64,000 nucleotides of DNA. It comes from Methylorubrum suomiense. Lineage in GTDB: Bacteria; Pseudomonadota; Alphaproteobacteria; Rhizobiales; Beijerinckiaceae. Both the position numbers and the translations under genes were made by a program. Every line of letters starts with the position of its first letter. Position 1 is the stretch's first letter. Shown here in pieces: positions 50,661 to 57,699 of this stretch. Location of the stretch: NCBI RefSeq assembly GCF_022179765.1, contig NZ_BPRE01000020.1, forward strand, positions 20,254 through 84,253, written 5' to 3'. The notes below the pieces were generated by a model. That model was not told where the DNA came from. It saw only the letters and a list, made by a program, of their open reading frames with translations, and searched no databases.

Positions 50661-51365
50661 TCAGGCGGCCTTCTTGCCCTTCGTGGCGCTGGCGCCGGCC
50701 TCGCCCAGGATCTCGTAGGCGAACACGCCGTACTCCTGGCCCGAGCCGACCTTCGGCTTGGCCGTCAGGGTCACCTCGAACGGAGCGTCCATGCCGAAGC
50801 GCGGAGCCGCGTCCTGGAGGAAGCCGCCGAAGCCCTTGCTGTTCTGGTAGCTCAGCGACAGGCCGACGATGGTGCCGGCGGGGAGCGGAGCGCCCTCCTT
50901 GCGCTTGTACTCCTTGAGCAGCTTGACCGGCAGCTCGACGAGGTCGGAGACGTAGACGCTGGCGTCCATCTGCTGCGCCTGGGCAACGACGGTGGCCCAG
51001 TTCTGGCCGCTGCGCTGCTCGGTGACGCGGTCGTAGGTCGTCAGGTAGCGCACGCCGCTCGGCGTGTTGACGCGCAGCACCCAGCCGGTCTTGGCGTGCT
51101 TGAGGCACATCTCGACGTCGATGGCGTCATGGAGCTGCTTGTCCTTGCCGAGGCGGATGCCCAGCTCGCTGACCGCGAGGTAGACCTCCACGTTCATCGC
51201 GGCGTTGTTGATGAAGTCGGCGAGGGTACGCGGGGCGCCCCCGGCGGCGGGCAGGCTGGCGGCCGGCGCCACGGGCGCGGGCGGGGCAGCGGTGGTGGTG
51301 TGCTGCGGGGTCTGGGCAGCCTCGTCGGCGGCAGCGGCGAGGGCCTTGGCGATAGCGTCGGACAT
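50661..51365 (-). CDS. Hypothetical abundant early protein, possible ssDNA-binding
   Basis: 234 residues with AAGGGA before the ATG. The N-terminal ~45 residues are Ala/Pro-rich and flexible; ~50-225 form a beta-rich domain. The C-terminus is basic (TKGKKAA), unlike the acidic tail of typical SSB. It is a monocistronic unit with its own promoter, two flanking operator sites and a strong terminator, which suggests high, tightly controlled expression. Location between helicase and polymerase genes suggests a replication role; the ssDNA-binding idea is only a guess. Confidence 0.55.
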   Translation of the reverse strand: MSDAIAKALAAAADEAAQTPQHTTTAAPPAPVAPAASLPAAGGAPRTLADFINNAAMNVEVYLAVSELGIRLGKDKQLHDAIDVEMCLKHAKTGWVLRVNTPSGVRYLTTYDRVTEQRSGQNWATVVAQAQQMDASVYVSDLVELPVKLLKEYKRKEGAPLPAGTIVGLSLSYQNSKGFGGFLQDAAPRFGMDAPFEVTLTAKPKVGSGQEYGVFAYEILGEAGASATKGKKAA

Positions 51366-51417
51366 CGGTTTCCCTTTTGAACTGGAACTTGAACTTGAAC
51401 TTGGGTGGGTGGATCTC

Positions 51418-51432
51418 AGTACGTTTCGTACC
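51418..51432. promoter_or_regulatory. Operator palindrome family 1, site 9
   Basis: AGTACGTTTCGTACC, one mismatch. It begins 10 nt downstream of the -10 box of a candidate promoter, over the transcription start. Confidence 0.75.
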
Positions 51433-51441
51433 GAGATGATC

Positions 51442-51470
51442 GAGATAGCGGGTGCTAGCGGTCGTGTCCA
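51442..51470 (-). promoter_or_regulatory. Candidate sigma-70 promoter
   Basis: On the - strand TGGACA, a 17-nt spacer and TATCTC. It reads toward the gene ending at 50661, with operator site 9 just downstream and site 10 about 25 nt upstream. Confidence 0.5.
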
Positions 51471-51494
51471 GCCCCCCTATCACGATTGGTGTGC

Positions 51495-51509
51495 GGTACG
51501 GATCGTACC
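51495..51509. promoter_or_regulatory. Operator palindrome family 1, site 10
   Basis: GGTACGGATCGTACC, exact match, 3 nt past the helicase stop codon and upstream of the promoter at 51442-51470, so this promoter is flanked by two sites 77 bp apart. Confidence 0.8.
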
Positions 51510-51512
51510 GAA

Positions 51513-52901
51513 TTACCACGGCATGGGGACACGCCCACGCTCGACCTGTGCAGCCTCGACCGACTTGCGCTTGGTCAAGCGCATGATGTGTTGGTCGATG
51601 CTGTCAATGTAAGTGTAAAGCTTCAACCGCAGGGCGCTGCGTCTAGTCTGACGCATCGCCCGCTTATACGCCTGGAAGAAGGCGGTATCCTGATAATCCA
51701 TCGAGACGAACAGGACGTCGGAGACCTCCCGGTCGCCGCAGAATTGCCAGTTGTAGCCGCAGTCGGCGACCTGCGGGGAGCCGATGATGGTGTCCAGCTC
51801 GCCCGCGCGAAAGCCGCGGTCGGCGGCCGAGGCTGCCTTCTTCGTGACCTGGCCGTTGATGATCGCCGCGCGCCGGCCGGCGGCGAGAGCGATCCGCAGC
51901 ATCTCCTCCTGCTGCGGGACGAGCGCAGCGTAGGCGAGCAAGGGCCGGTCGATCTTCTCGCAGTCGTCGGCGAACTCCTCCAGCTTGCCCGGCACCTCGC
52001 CGGGGCAGATGTCGACCCGCTGGCCGGGGGTGACCAGATCGGGGAAGCTGTTGGGGTGCTCCATGATCTGGCGCGCCCGGATGAAACCGACGCCGGGCTG
52101 GGTGCCGTCGATGAAGAACTGCTCCAGCTCCAGCAGGGCGGTCTCGCGGAACTTGTCGTAGGCCCGGCGCTGACGGTCGTTCATCCGACAGCGGGCGACC
52201 TGAACGACGATCTCCTCGGGCCCGTGGACGTCGGTCCACAGGCGCTTGATCGAGTGGGCTGAGAGGATGGTCTCCAGCCGGTCGAGGTTGGTGTGGCCGA
52301 CGACCTTCCGGGTGAACGGATCGACGAGATCGTGGACCGAGGAGAAGGCCTCGGGCGTGCCGTAGTAGCGGGGCTCGATGACCTGCAGCGCCGGGTACAC
52401 GGTCGAGGGCCGACCGTTGTAGGAGGTGCCCGTCATGGGCACGAACCACAGGTCGTCGCCGCGCCGCTTGCACCAGCGGTAGAGCGCCTGGGTGCGCTTG
52501 CTGTCGTGGCCGCCGAAGCCCTTGTGCCACTCGTCGATGTCGATGGCCTTGTAGTCCTCGTGGATGCGGTCGGCGACCAGCTCGAACCGGGTGAAGCCCA
52601 TGAGCAGCAGCTTCGCGCCACAGGTGAGAGCCTGCTCGACCTCGTTCGGGCTGCCATCGACGATAGCGACCTCGCCCGGCGCCCACTCACCCCAGAGCAT
52701 GGCCTCGTCGAAGTTCTTGTCGATCAGCTTCATCGGCATGAGCCAGATCGACTTGTGCCCGTGCCGGTCCCAGCGGGCGCGCTGGAGCACGCAGATGGTC
52801 GGCGTCTTGCCGGTGCCCGGCTCGCCGCCGTGGATGCAGCGGCGCTCCTTGAAGAAGAGGCGGCCGAGATCCTGGATCTGATCTTTGCGAAGTTCAGGCA
52901 T
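51513..52901 (-). CDS. Superfamily 2 DNA helicase
   Basis: 462 residues. Walker A is GGEPGTGKT (25-33), the Walker B/DEAH box reads IDIDEWHKG (DEWH at 123-126), motif III is MTGTS (156-160), and the C-terminal RecA domain includes GRRAAIINGQVT and the arginine-finger region QAYKRAMRQTRR. This matches short SNF2/DEAD-like phage helicases that unwind replication or recombination intermediates. It follows operator site 11 by 15 nt. Confidence 0.88.
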   Translation of the reverse strand: MPELRKDQIQDLGRLFFKERRCIHGGEPGTGKTPTICVLQRARWDRHGHKSIWLMPMKLIDKNFDEAMLWGEWAPGEVAIVDGSPNEVEQALTCGAKLLLMGFTRFELVADRIHEDYKAIDIDEWHKGFGGHDSKRTQALYRWCKRRGDDLWFVPMTGTSYNGRPSTVYPALQVIEPRYYGTPEAFSSVHDLVDPFTRKVVGHTNLDRLETILSAHSIKRLWTDVHGPEEIVVQVARCRMNDRQRRAYDKFRETALLELEQFFIDGTQPGVGFIRARQIMEHPNSFPDLVTPGQRVDICPGEVPGKLEEFADDCEKIDRPLLAYAALVPQQEEMLRIALAAGRRAAIINGQVTKKAASAADRGFRAGELDTIIGSPQVADCGYNWQFCGDREVSDVLFVSMDYQDTAFFQAYKRAMRQTRRSALRLKLYTYIDSIDQHIMRLTKRKSVEAAQVERGRVPMPW

Positions 52902-52916
52902 TCAATCGACCTCTAT

Positions 52917-52931
52917 TGTACGAAACGTACC
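52917..52931. promoter_or_regulatory. Operator palindrome family 1, site 11
   Basis: TGTACGAAACGTACC, one mismatch. It shares two bases with the adjacent terminator stem and lies 15 nt ahead of the helicase ATG. Confidence 0.8.
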
Positions 52932-52960
52932 ACCGCCAGAGAGTAAGTCTCTGGCGGTGG
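52930..52960 (-). terminator. Terminator hairpin joined to operator site 11
   Basis: A perfect 13-bp stem (CCACCGCCAGAGA / TCTCTGGCGGTGG) with loop GTAAG, just after the lipoprotein gene. There is no U-tract; the operator follows directly on the - strand. Confidence 0.65.
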
Positions 52961-52968
52961 CAGGATGA

Positions 52969-53253
52969 CTACTGCTTCGGCGCCTTAAACTTACAGGCCC
53001 CGACCGCCTTGTATGGGCAGAGACGCTCCTGCGGGTCGTGCGGGGGCTTCTTGGTCTTGAAGCTGACGGTCACGTAGCCGTCCTTGTCGCTGTCCTGGTT
53101 CAGGACTTCGACCACCTCCAGGCCATTCTTCTCCGCACTCTCATAGGCCGAGAGCTTGGCGTTCTGGAACTCCTGGGTATCCAGGGTGTAGGGGCCACAG
53201 GCGCCGAGAGCTAACGTGAGAGCGGCGGCAGAGATGAGAGCGAACTTTTTCAC
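52969..53253 (-). CDS. Small lipoprotein
   Basis: 94 residues from GTG. A typical lipoprotein signal: basic MKKF, hydrophobic core, and lipobox LGAC with the lipidated Cys at 19. The mature ~75 residues have two more Cys (LCPYK, GACKF) that may pair. Small early-expressed lipoproteins of other phages (e.g. T5 Llp) block the receptor against superinfection; that role is inferred. GTGA-coupled to a small membrane-protein gene. Confidence 0.75.
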   Translation of the reverse strand: MKKFALISAAALTLALGACGPYTLDTQEFQNAKLSAYESAEKNGLEVVEVLNQDSDKDGYVTVSFKTKKPPHDPQERLCPYKAVGACKFKAPKQ

Positions 53254-53420
53254 GGGTCGATCTTTCCGTTGAGGGTTTCGGCGAACGGCTTACGGCGCGG
53301 CTGCGGCCGGGGCCGGGAGACCCGCCGGACGATCCAGATCGTCCAGCGGATGACGGTCCAAAGCCCGATGAGGGCCAGGAAATTCTTTGGATCCAGGAGG
53401 AAGACCCAGAAGGTGCCCAT
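53250..53420 (-). CDS. Very small membrane protein, partner of lipoprotein gene
   Basis: 56 residues read directly from the sequence, with an excellent ribosome site (GGGGAGG, 7 nt before ATG). One membrane helix near the N-terminus (FWVFLLDP..FLALIGLWTVI) is followed by a very basic tail (RRVSRPRPQPRRK). It is coupled to the lipoprotein by GTGA, so the two may act as a pair at the envelope. Confidence 0.65.
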   Translation of the reverse strand: MGTFWVFLLDPKNFLALIGLWTVIRWTIWIVRRVSRPRPQPRRKPFAETLNGKIDP

Positions 53421-53423
53421 CGG

Positions 53424-53753
53424 TCAGCCTCCCCTCTGGCGGCGCTGGATCTCGGTCTGGGCGATGCGCGCGACCGCCTCCCGGACCTCGTGCGGGCGGG
53501 GCGAGCGGAACGCGACCCGCGCCGCGTTGAAGCGGTCGAGGATGGACGGCATATCGGCACGCACCCGCTTGAACAGCGAGCGCAGGCCGGCCTCGTGCGG
53601 CTTCATGTAGGACTGGCCCAGGTGCTTGTAGAACACCCGCAGGAAGGCCTCGTCCCCGTAGCCGACCAGGGCATCGAGCGCCCTGGCCTCTTCCTCGGTG
53701 ACCACGAAGGTAACCGTGCCGTTGACGGTCGCGTTGGCGCGCAGCTCGGCCAT
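53424..53753 (-). CDS. Hypothetical early protein
   Basis: 109 residues. N-terminal strands (NATVNGTVTFVVTEEEARALDALVGYG), then helices rich in Arg/Phe (GQSYMKPHEAGLRSLFKRVRADM). It overlaps the MazG-like gene's stop by one base. The strand-helix start looks like a small nucleic-acid-binding fold; not assigned. Confidence 0.5.
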   Translation of the reverse strand: MAELRANATVNGTVTFVVTEEEARALDALVGYGDEAFLRVFYKHLGQSYMKPHEAGLRSLFKRVRADMPSILDRFNAARVAFRSPRPHEVREAVARIAQTEIQRRQRGG

Positions 53754-54472
53754 CAGTTGAAGCCCCCCGGCATCATCTGCTCGTCGAGATCTCGGTCGGC
53801 TTCAGCGAAGCGATCCGAGGGTACGAGATCGGCCTCCGAAATGCCCGGCAGCGGGCCGCGCCCATGGCGCCGGCTGCGCTTGCCGCGGATCTTGGCGATC
53901 ACGGCCGGATCCCAGCAGCGGGCCAGCTCCTGCTCGCCGCAGCCCATCAGGTCGTGGCCGGTGTAGTGCGCCAGGACCATGGCCGTGGTGAGCAGACCGC
54001 CGTACTCCTGATGGGGCTCGCCGGGTGGCCGGCCGAAGACGTAGGCCGTCAGATCGAGCACCTCGCGGTGCGTCATGCCGAGGGACTGCGCCAGCTCCAG
54101 TGCCTCCTCGACGAACCGGGCGATGCGCTCCTGCAGGTCGGTGGCGTCACCGTGGGTGACTTGGTCGAGCCAGTCCCAGCAGCGTGCCTGAAAATCGCGC
54201 GGCGTCGCGGCGTTGATCGCCGCACTCATGAGCGCGACCCGCGCCTCGCCGTGGGTCTGGTACTCGCCCATCAGCTCACCCGGCCAGTTGGTCTCCGGGT
54301 CGGCGGTCTTGGTGTCGATCAGCAGCCAGGTGTCGTCCTCGCGCGGCTCGACGTCCCGCATGCGCAGCTGGAGCGTGAAGCGATCCAGCGCATCGAGCAT
54401 CGACTGGGGCGTGGGGATGGGCATGACGGGAGAGAGGTTCACGTCGCGGCATGGATTGCGTTCGAGGGTCAT
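53753..54472 (-). CDS. MazG-like nucleotide pyrophosphohydrolase
   Basis: 239 residues from the ATG in an ATGA overlap. Residues ~100-200 follow the all-alpha NTP pyrophosphatase pattern: a helix with RIARFVEEALELAQSLG (the E-E-x-x-E metal ligands), EVLDLTAYVFGRPPGE, EYGGLLTTAMVLA and GEQELARCW. Phage MazG-like enzymes trim dNTPs or (p)ppGpp-related nucleotides and keep the host metabolically active. The N-terminal ~85 residues are a separate, unassigned domain. Confidence 0.72.
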   Translation of the reverse strand: MTLERNPCRDVNLSPVMPIPTPQSMLDALDRFTLQLRMRDVEPREDDTWLLIDTKTADPETNWPGELMGEYQTHGEARVALMSAAINAATPRDFQARCWDWLDQVTHGDATDLQERIARFVEEALELAQSLGMTHREVLDLTAYVFGRPPGEPHQEYGGLLTTAMVLAHYTGHDLMGCGEQELARCWDPAVIAKIRGKRSRRHGRGPLPGISEADLVPSDRFAEADRDLDEQMMPGGFN

Positions 54473-55056
54473 GCTGGGCTCCTGCGGATGCGGTTGTAGA
54501 GCTGGCGGCGGCCTTCGACCGACCAGTCGTGGTTCCAGTCGAGCCCGTCGGGTTCGAGCACGACCGCGCCCGGCACGCGCAGCGGGCCGGACAGGATCAG
54601 GTTGCGGGTGCGCGGCACCTCGGCCATGCGCTCCATCTCGACGAAATCGCCGGACGAGAGGTCGACGATGGCCAGCGGCGCGACGTTGGTGAGGCCCAGG
54701 CGCCGGGCGACCCAGCGCGACGGCGGGCGCGACAGGCACCAGGCCGGTTCGACGGTGCGCTCCAGACCCGGCGTCATTGCGGACAGGCGCCAGAGCCAGT
54801 TCGCGTGGACGGGGTAGACGTGGAAGAGGCCGCCGTCCTGGTCCGGCCCCATCGCCCGCACGAGCGGGTGATCGAGGACCGGGCCCATCTCGGGTGGTTG
54901 AAGCCGGTGCGGGCAGCGGAGCCCGCGGGGAACGGAGACCTCAAGCGGGCTCTCCAGCTCCTGCAGCGCCGGGACAAGGCACCGGCCGCCGGCCTGCTCG
55001 TGCAACCAGGGCAGGTTGTCGTGAAGGTGGAAGCCGAAGTGAGAGACGGGGATCAC
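54469..55056 (-). CDS. Hypothetical early protein
   Basis: 195 residues, rich in Pro, Leu, Trp and Arg, with HFGFHLHDNLPWLHEQAGG at the start. ATGA-coupled to the MazG-like gene. No motif recognised. Confidence 0.5.
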   Translation of the reverse strand: MIPVSHFGFHLHDNLPWLHEQAGGRCLVPALQELESPLEVSVPRGLRCPHRLQPPEMGPVLDHPLVRAMGPDQDGGLFHVYPVHANWLWRLSAMTPGLERTVEPAWCLSRPPSRWVARRLGLTNVAPLAIVDLSSGDFVEMERMAEVPRTRNLILSGPLRVPGAVVLEPDGLDWNHDWSVEGRRQLYNRIRRSPA

Positions 55057-55072
55057 GCGAGAGGTCTCCGGG

Positions 55073-55267
55073 TCAGGGCAGATGCACGCGCCGGCCGAGG
55101 AACAGCCGGAGGCAGCGGCGGGTCAGCTCGTCGACACGCAGGCGCGCGGCGTTCGCCGGATCGGCCATGAGGGCGAGGCGGCCGAGCAGATCAGCCGGAC
55201 GGTCGGCCGGCGGGAGGCGATAGTGGATGCGGATGAGATTGAAGAAAGTCTTGGTCGGTAAGATCAT
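55073..55267 (-). CDS. Small hypothetical protein
   Basis: 64 residues from the ATG in an ATGA overlap with the HTH gene. Basic and helical (RLALMADPANAARLRVDELTRRCLRLFLG). Coupling to a regulator gene suggests a small partner protein; unassigned. Confidence 0.5.
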   Translation of the reverse strand: MILPTKTFFNLIRIHYRLPPADRPADLLGRLALMADPANAARLRVDELTRRCLRLFLGRRVHLP

Positions 55268-55722
55268 GCTGCCATTCTTCCAGCGGGGGGACACAACAGG
55301 TCGTCAACGTGAACTTCGAGGATCTCTGCGATCCTCAATACCTCCGATATTTTGAAGTCGTGGTAGCCTTGTTCCATGGCCGAGAGCATGACCCGGTTCG
55401 AGAACTCGAAATGTTCGCAGAACTCGCCATGGCTCATCTTCAGGCGCTGGCGCTTAGCCAGGAGCCTGTGCCCGATCCGAACGTGGACCGGGCCGAGAAC
55501 TGGTCGGTCGGAGAACTTGCGGTGATAGACGTCCGGCTTGGCCGAGCCGCGCTCGTCCCGCGCCCGCTCGACCGCGGCACGCTGCGCGTCCGTCATCTCG
55601 CCGAGGAGCCGACGGACGTAGACCTTGACCGAGGATGCCTTGAGCTTCCCGAGTTCCTCGACGATCTCGGGCACCGAGTAGCCCTTGAGGAGCAACTCGG
55701 TGATGCGCGGCACGCTGCTCAT
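55264..55722 (-). CDS. Double helix-turn-helix regulator
   Basis: 152 residues with two HTH units. The first (~8-40) reads ITELLLKGYSVPEIVEELG-K..KASSVKVYVRRLL, a sigma/transposase-like HTH; the second (~82-145) is XRE/Cro-like: IGHRLLAKRQRLKMSHGEFCEHFEF, then MLSAMEQGYHDFKISEVLRIAEILEVHVDDLL. It is the best visible candidate for the protein that binds one of the repeated palindromes. ATGA-type overlaps link it to both neighbours. Confidence 0.75.
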   Translation of the reverse strand: MSSVPRITELLLKGYSVPEIVEELGKLKASSVKVYVRRLLGEMTDAQRAAVERARDERGSAKPDVYHRKFSDRPVLGPVHVRIGHRLLAKRQRLKMSHGEFCEHFEFSNRVMLSAMEQGYHDFKISEVLRIAEILEVHVDDLLCPPAGRMAA

Positions 55723-56381
55723 TGCTCGGCGAGCCGCCGCGAGATGACCTTGCGCCGCGCGCCGTGCGCCGGGAACCCGACGATGACGCCGCGCGGGCGA
55801 GGGCGGGAGCAGAGGTTGCAGGTCGCGCAGCTGACGCCCTTGGCGAACGTCGCCGGGCAGACGGCGATCTCGCGGCCAGCTGGGGTGCGCAGCTTGCCGT
55901 GAGGGGTGTCGTGCGGAAGCACGGTGACGACGCTCATGTCGGGCGCGGCGTCGAGGATCGCATCGGCCTGGGCCGGGCTGTCGGCAGACACGTTGATGTG
56001 GAACTGCTGCTCCCGAGCCTGACGGTACAAATCGTACCGACGACCGTGGGTAAAGATGATGGCCTCGCGGCCCTGGTTGGCGCTTGCGAGGGCCAGAACC
56101 TGGTGATCCTCACGAGGCAGATCGCCCGCCGTGCCGTAGCGCCAGCGGATCTTGCGGGGCAGCGCGCGGATGAGGTGCAGCAGCTGCTCGAAGGTGACGG
56201 CGGTCTTGCCGCCGTCGCCGGACGACACGCGGTTCCAGTGGATCGCGCTGGGGCCGTGCTCAGCGTAGCAGCCCGCGCCGCGAAGGGCGCAGGTCGAGGG
56301 GCAGGTATCGCGCGAAGCCATCACGGCAGGCATGGGACCGATCTTGGTGTTGGTCGACGAGCGAACGAATAGGAAGCGCAT
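55719..56381 (-). CDS. Cysteine-rich phage protein, possible Fe-S or zinc enzyme
   Basis: 220 residues from the ATG preceded by GAGG. The N-terminal NTKIGPMP..S-RDTCPSTCALRGAGCYAE has a C-x3-C-x6-C cluster; the C-terminus has CPATFAKGVSCATCNLC. In between, GTAGDLPREDHQVLALA and a THGRRYDLY strand suggest a TIM-barrel-like core. Proteins with this cluster occur in many phages and may be iron-sulphur (radical-SAM-like) or DNA-modification related; no reaction is known to me. Contains operator site 12. Confidence 0.6.
   Translation of the reverse strand: MRFLFVRSSTNTKIGPMPAVMASRDTCPSTCALRGAGCYAEHGPSAIHWNRVSSGDGGKTAVTFEQLLHLIRALPRKIRWRYGTAGDLPREDHQVLALASANQGREAIIFTHGRRYDLYRQAREQQFHINVSADSPAQADAILDAAPDMSVVTVLPHDTPHGKLRTPAGREIAVCPATFAKGVSCATCNLCSRPRPRGVIVGFPAHGARRKVISRRLAEQ
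56024..56038. promoter_or_regulatory. Operator palindrome family 1, site 12 (intragenic)
   Basis: GGTACAAATCGTACC, one mismatch in the left arm, inside the Cys-rich gene. It is the most degenerate family 1 copy. Confidence 0.55.
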
Positions 56382-56401
56382 CAAATCCTCGAAGGGTTGT
56401 T

Positions 56402-56416
56402 GGTACGGATCGTACC
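56402..56416. promoter_or_regulatory. Operator palindrome family 1, site 13
   Basis: GGTACGGATCGTACC, exact, extended by TT/AA to 19 bp. It lies in the gap between two early genes, 20 nt ahead of the Cys-rich gene's ATG. Confidence 0.8.
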
Positions 56417-56439
56417 AAGAGGGCAAGAACAAAATCGCG

Positions 56440-56739
56440 TCAGGCAGCCATATCGAGCGGTTCGCAGGCCGCGAGGTGGACAGGTTCACGACCGCGGGCG
56501 GTCAGGGTGACAGCACCCTCGGTCATGATCGCGAGGGTGGCGCCGCACGGCATGACGGGCTCGCCGATGCCGTTCAGGATCTGCGACGGGCCGTGGAAGA
56601 TGACCTCGTCGTAGTAGTAGGGCTGGCCGTACTTGCCGCGGGTGACCCGCACGGCCGGCTGCCGCTCTTCGAGCGGCAGCTTGCGGTTGGCCGCCACGAT
56701 GTGGCGGTTCATTACGACGTAAATCGGGGGCATCTTCAT
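56440..56739 (-). CDS. Hypothetical early protein
   Basis: 99 residues, strand-rich, with YVVMNRHIVAANRKL and RGKYGQPYYYDEVIF; the last base of the ATG overlaps the neighbour's stop. It reads as a small beta-barrel protein; unassigned. Confidence 0.5.
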   Translation of the reverse strand: MKMPPIYVVMNRHIVAANRKLPLEERQPAVRVTRGKYGQPYYYDEVIFHGPSQILNGIGEPVMPCGATLAIMTEGAVTLTARGREPVHLAACEPLDMAA

Positions 56740-57206
56740 GACTGGGCTCCCATGCCCCGCATGAGCGCGAGGACTTCGCGCTCGGCGGCGGCCTTGGCGT
56801 AGTTGTTGATGGTGTCCCGCGAGGTGATCTCGCGGTTCTCGACTGCCCGAAGAGCCTCGGTCTTGAAGTCGTCAAACAACTTCTTGATCTCGGGTCGAAG
56901 GTGTTGGTCGATACTCTGGAGCACGAGCGAACGCCCGTACTTATCGAGTTCCTCCTTGAGCATATCCCTGATGATGATCCGGGTAGCCTCACTCATCCGA
57001 CCGTAGCCGCTACCGATCTGCCTGAGCTGCAGATCGACGGCTTGCCGGATCCTCTCGTCGAGCGCACCGGCCCTCTCTTCGACCTTACGAGCGAGAAGAC
57101 CGGCGAGCTGCGGAACGGCCTTCTCCAGCAGCTGAACCTCGATCTCGGGCTTGCCTGCGATCAGGCCTTGGAGTTCGGCGAGGCCAATCAGAATTTTGGT
57201 GCTCAT
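56736..57206 (-). CDS. Coiled-coil early protein
   Basis: 156 residues, almost all helical with alternating charge (VQLLEKAVPQLAGLLARKVEERAG, SIDQHLRPEIKKLFDDFKTEALRA). No metal or nucleotide motif. Two bases separate it from the gene on its right. Possibly a scaffold or partner protein; unassigned. Confidence 0.55.
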   Translation of the reverse strand: MSTKILIGLAELQGLIAGKPEIEVQLLEKAVPQLAGLLARKVEERAGALDERIRQAVDLQLRQIGSGYGRMSEATRIIIRDMLKEELDKYGRSLVLQSIDQHLRPEIKKLFDDFKTEALRAVENREITSRDTINNYAKAAAEREVLALMRGMGAQS

Positions 57207-57209
57207 GGG

Positions 57210-57638
57210 TCAGCTGACCTTCTTGAAGCGCGGCTCGACCATCTCGTCCGGGAACCGGACGAAGTGCTTGCCGTCGGAGTTGCGGTAGACGGTGACGGGC
57301 TGCTGATCCTCGATCATGCGGCAGCGCGGCTGAAACGCCGTCTTGCCGTCGCCCATGCTCGGGGCGCTGACCTGAAACAGGGCCTCGGACGCGACGACGT
57401 CGTAGGCGACGTCGGGCTTCTTGAAGTGCCGGACCTGGCCCTCGGCCTGGCCGGCGTTGATCGCGGCGGCGAGGCGGTCGCGCATCGCCTCCTGCTCGGC
57501 CCGCCCGCCGGCCACGCCAAGGATCGCGACCTGGCCTACGACCGCACCAGTCTCGTCGTGGAGCATGATGCCTGCGCCTACGACCGAGCTGTAGAAGGTC
57601 GGGTTGGCGCGGACGCGCTGACCTTTGGTGAAGGGCAT
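57210..57638 (-). CDS. Hypothetical beta-rich protein
   Basis: 142 residues from the ATG preceded by GGAG at 6 nt. It opens with FTKGQRVRANPTFYSSVVGAG, an SH3/KOW-like strand pattern similar to the modules in the RIIB-like protein encoded next to it. A terminator hairpin separates the two. Unassigned otherwise. Confidence 0.55.
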   Translation of the reverse strand: MPFTKGQRVRANPTFYSSVVGAGIMLHDETGAVVGQVAILGVAGGRAEQEAMRDRLAAAINAGQAEGQVRHFKKPDVAYDVVASEALFQVSAPSMGDGKTAFQPRCRMIEDQQPVTVYRNSDGKHFVRFPDEMVEPRFKKVS

Positions 57639-57666
57639 GGTGATCTCCAAGTCATGAGGAAAGGGC

Positions 57667-57691
57667 CCCGCCATATCGAGTATGGCGGGGT
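57667..57691 (-). terminator. Hairpin after RIIB-like gene
   Basis: A 10-bp perfect stem CCCCGCCATA / TATGGCGGGG with loop TCGAG; the - strand continues CCCTTTCC. Its centre coincides with a family 2 palindrome. Confidence 0.6.
57672..57686. promoter_or_regulatory. Palindrome family 2, copy inside a terminator
   Basis: CCATATCGAGTATGG, one mismatch from symmetric. It forms the top of the hairpin after the RIIB-like gene and lies 34 nt upstream of the next ATG. Confidence 0.45.
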
Positions 57692-57699
57692 GGGTTGGA

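Noticed and set aside
51380..51405. Triple GAACTT repeat upstream of the gene at 50661 as a regulatory iteron
   Set aside because: The tandem is short (about three hexamers), occurs once, and could be a simple slippage repeat in the untranslated leader.
56448..56462. CCATATCGAGCGGTT as another family 2 palindrome
   Set aside because: Only the left arm matches; the right half shows no symmetry, and the site lies inside a coding end.
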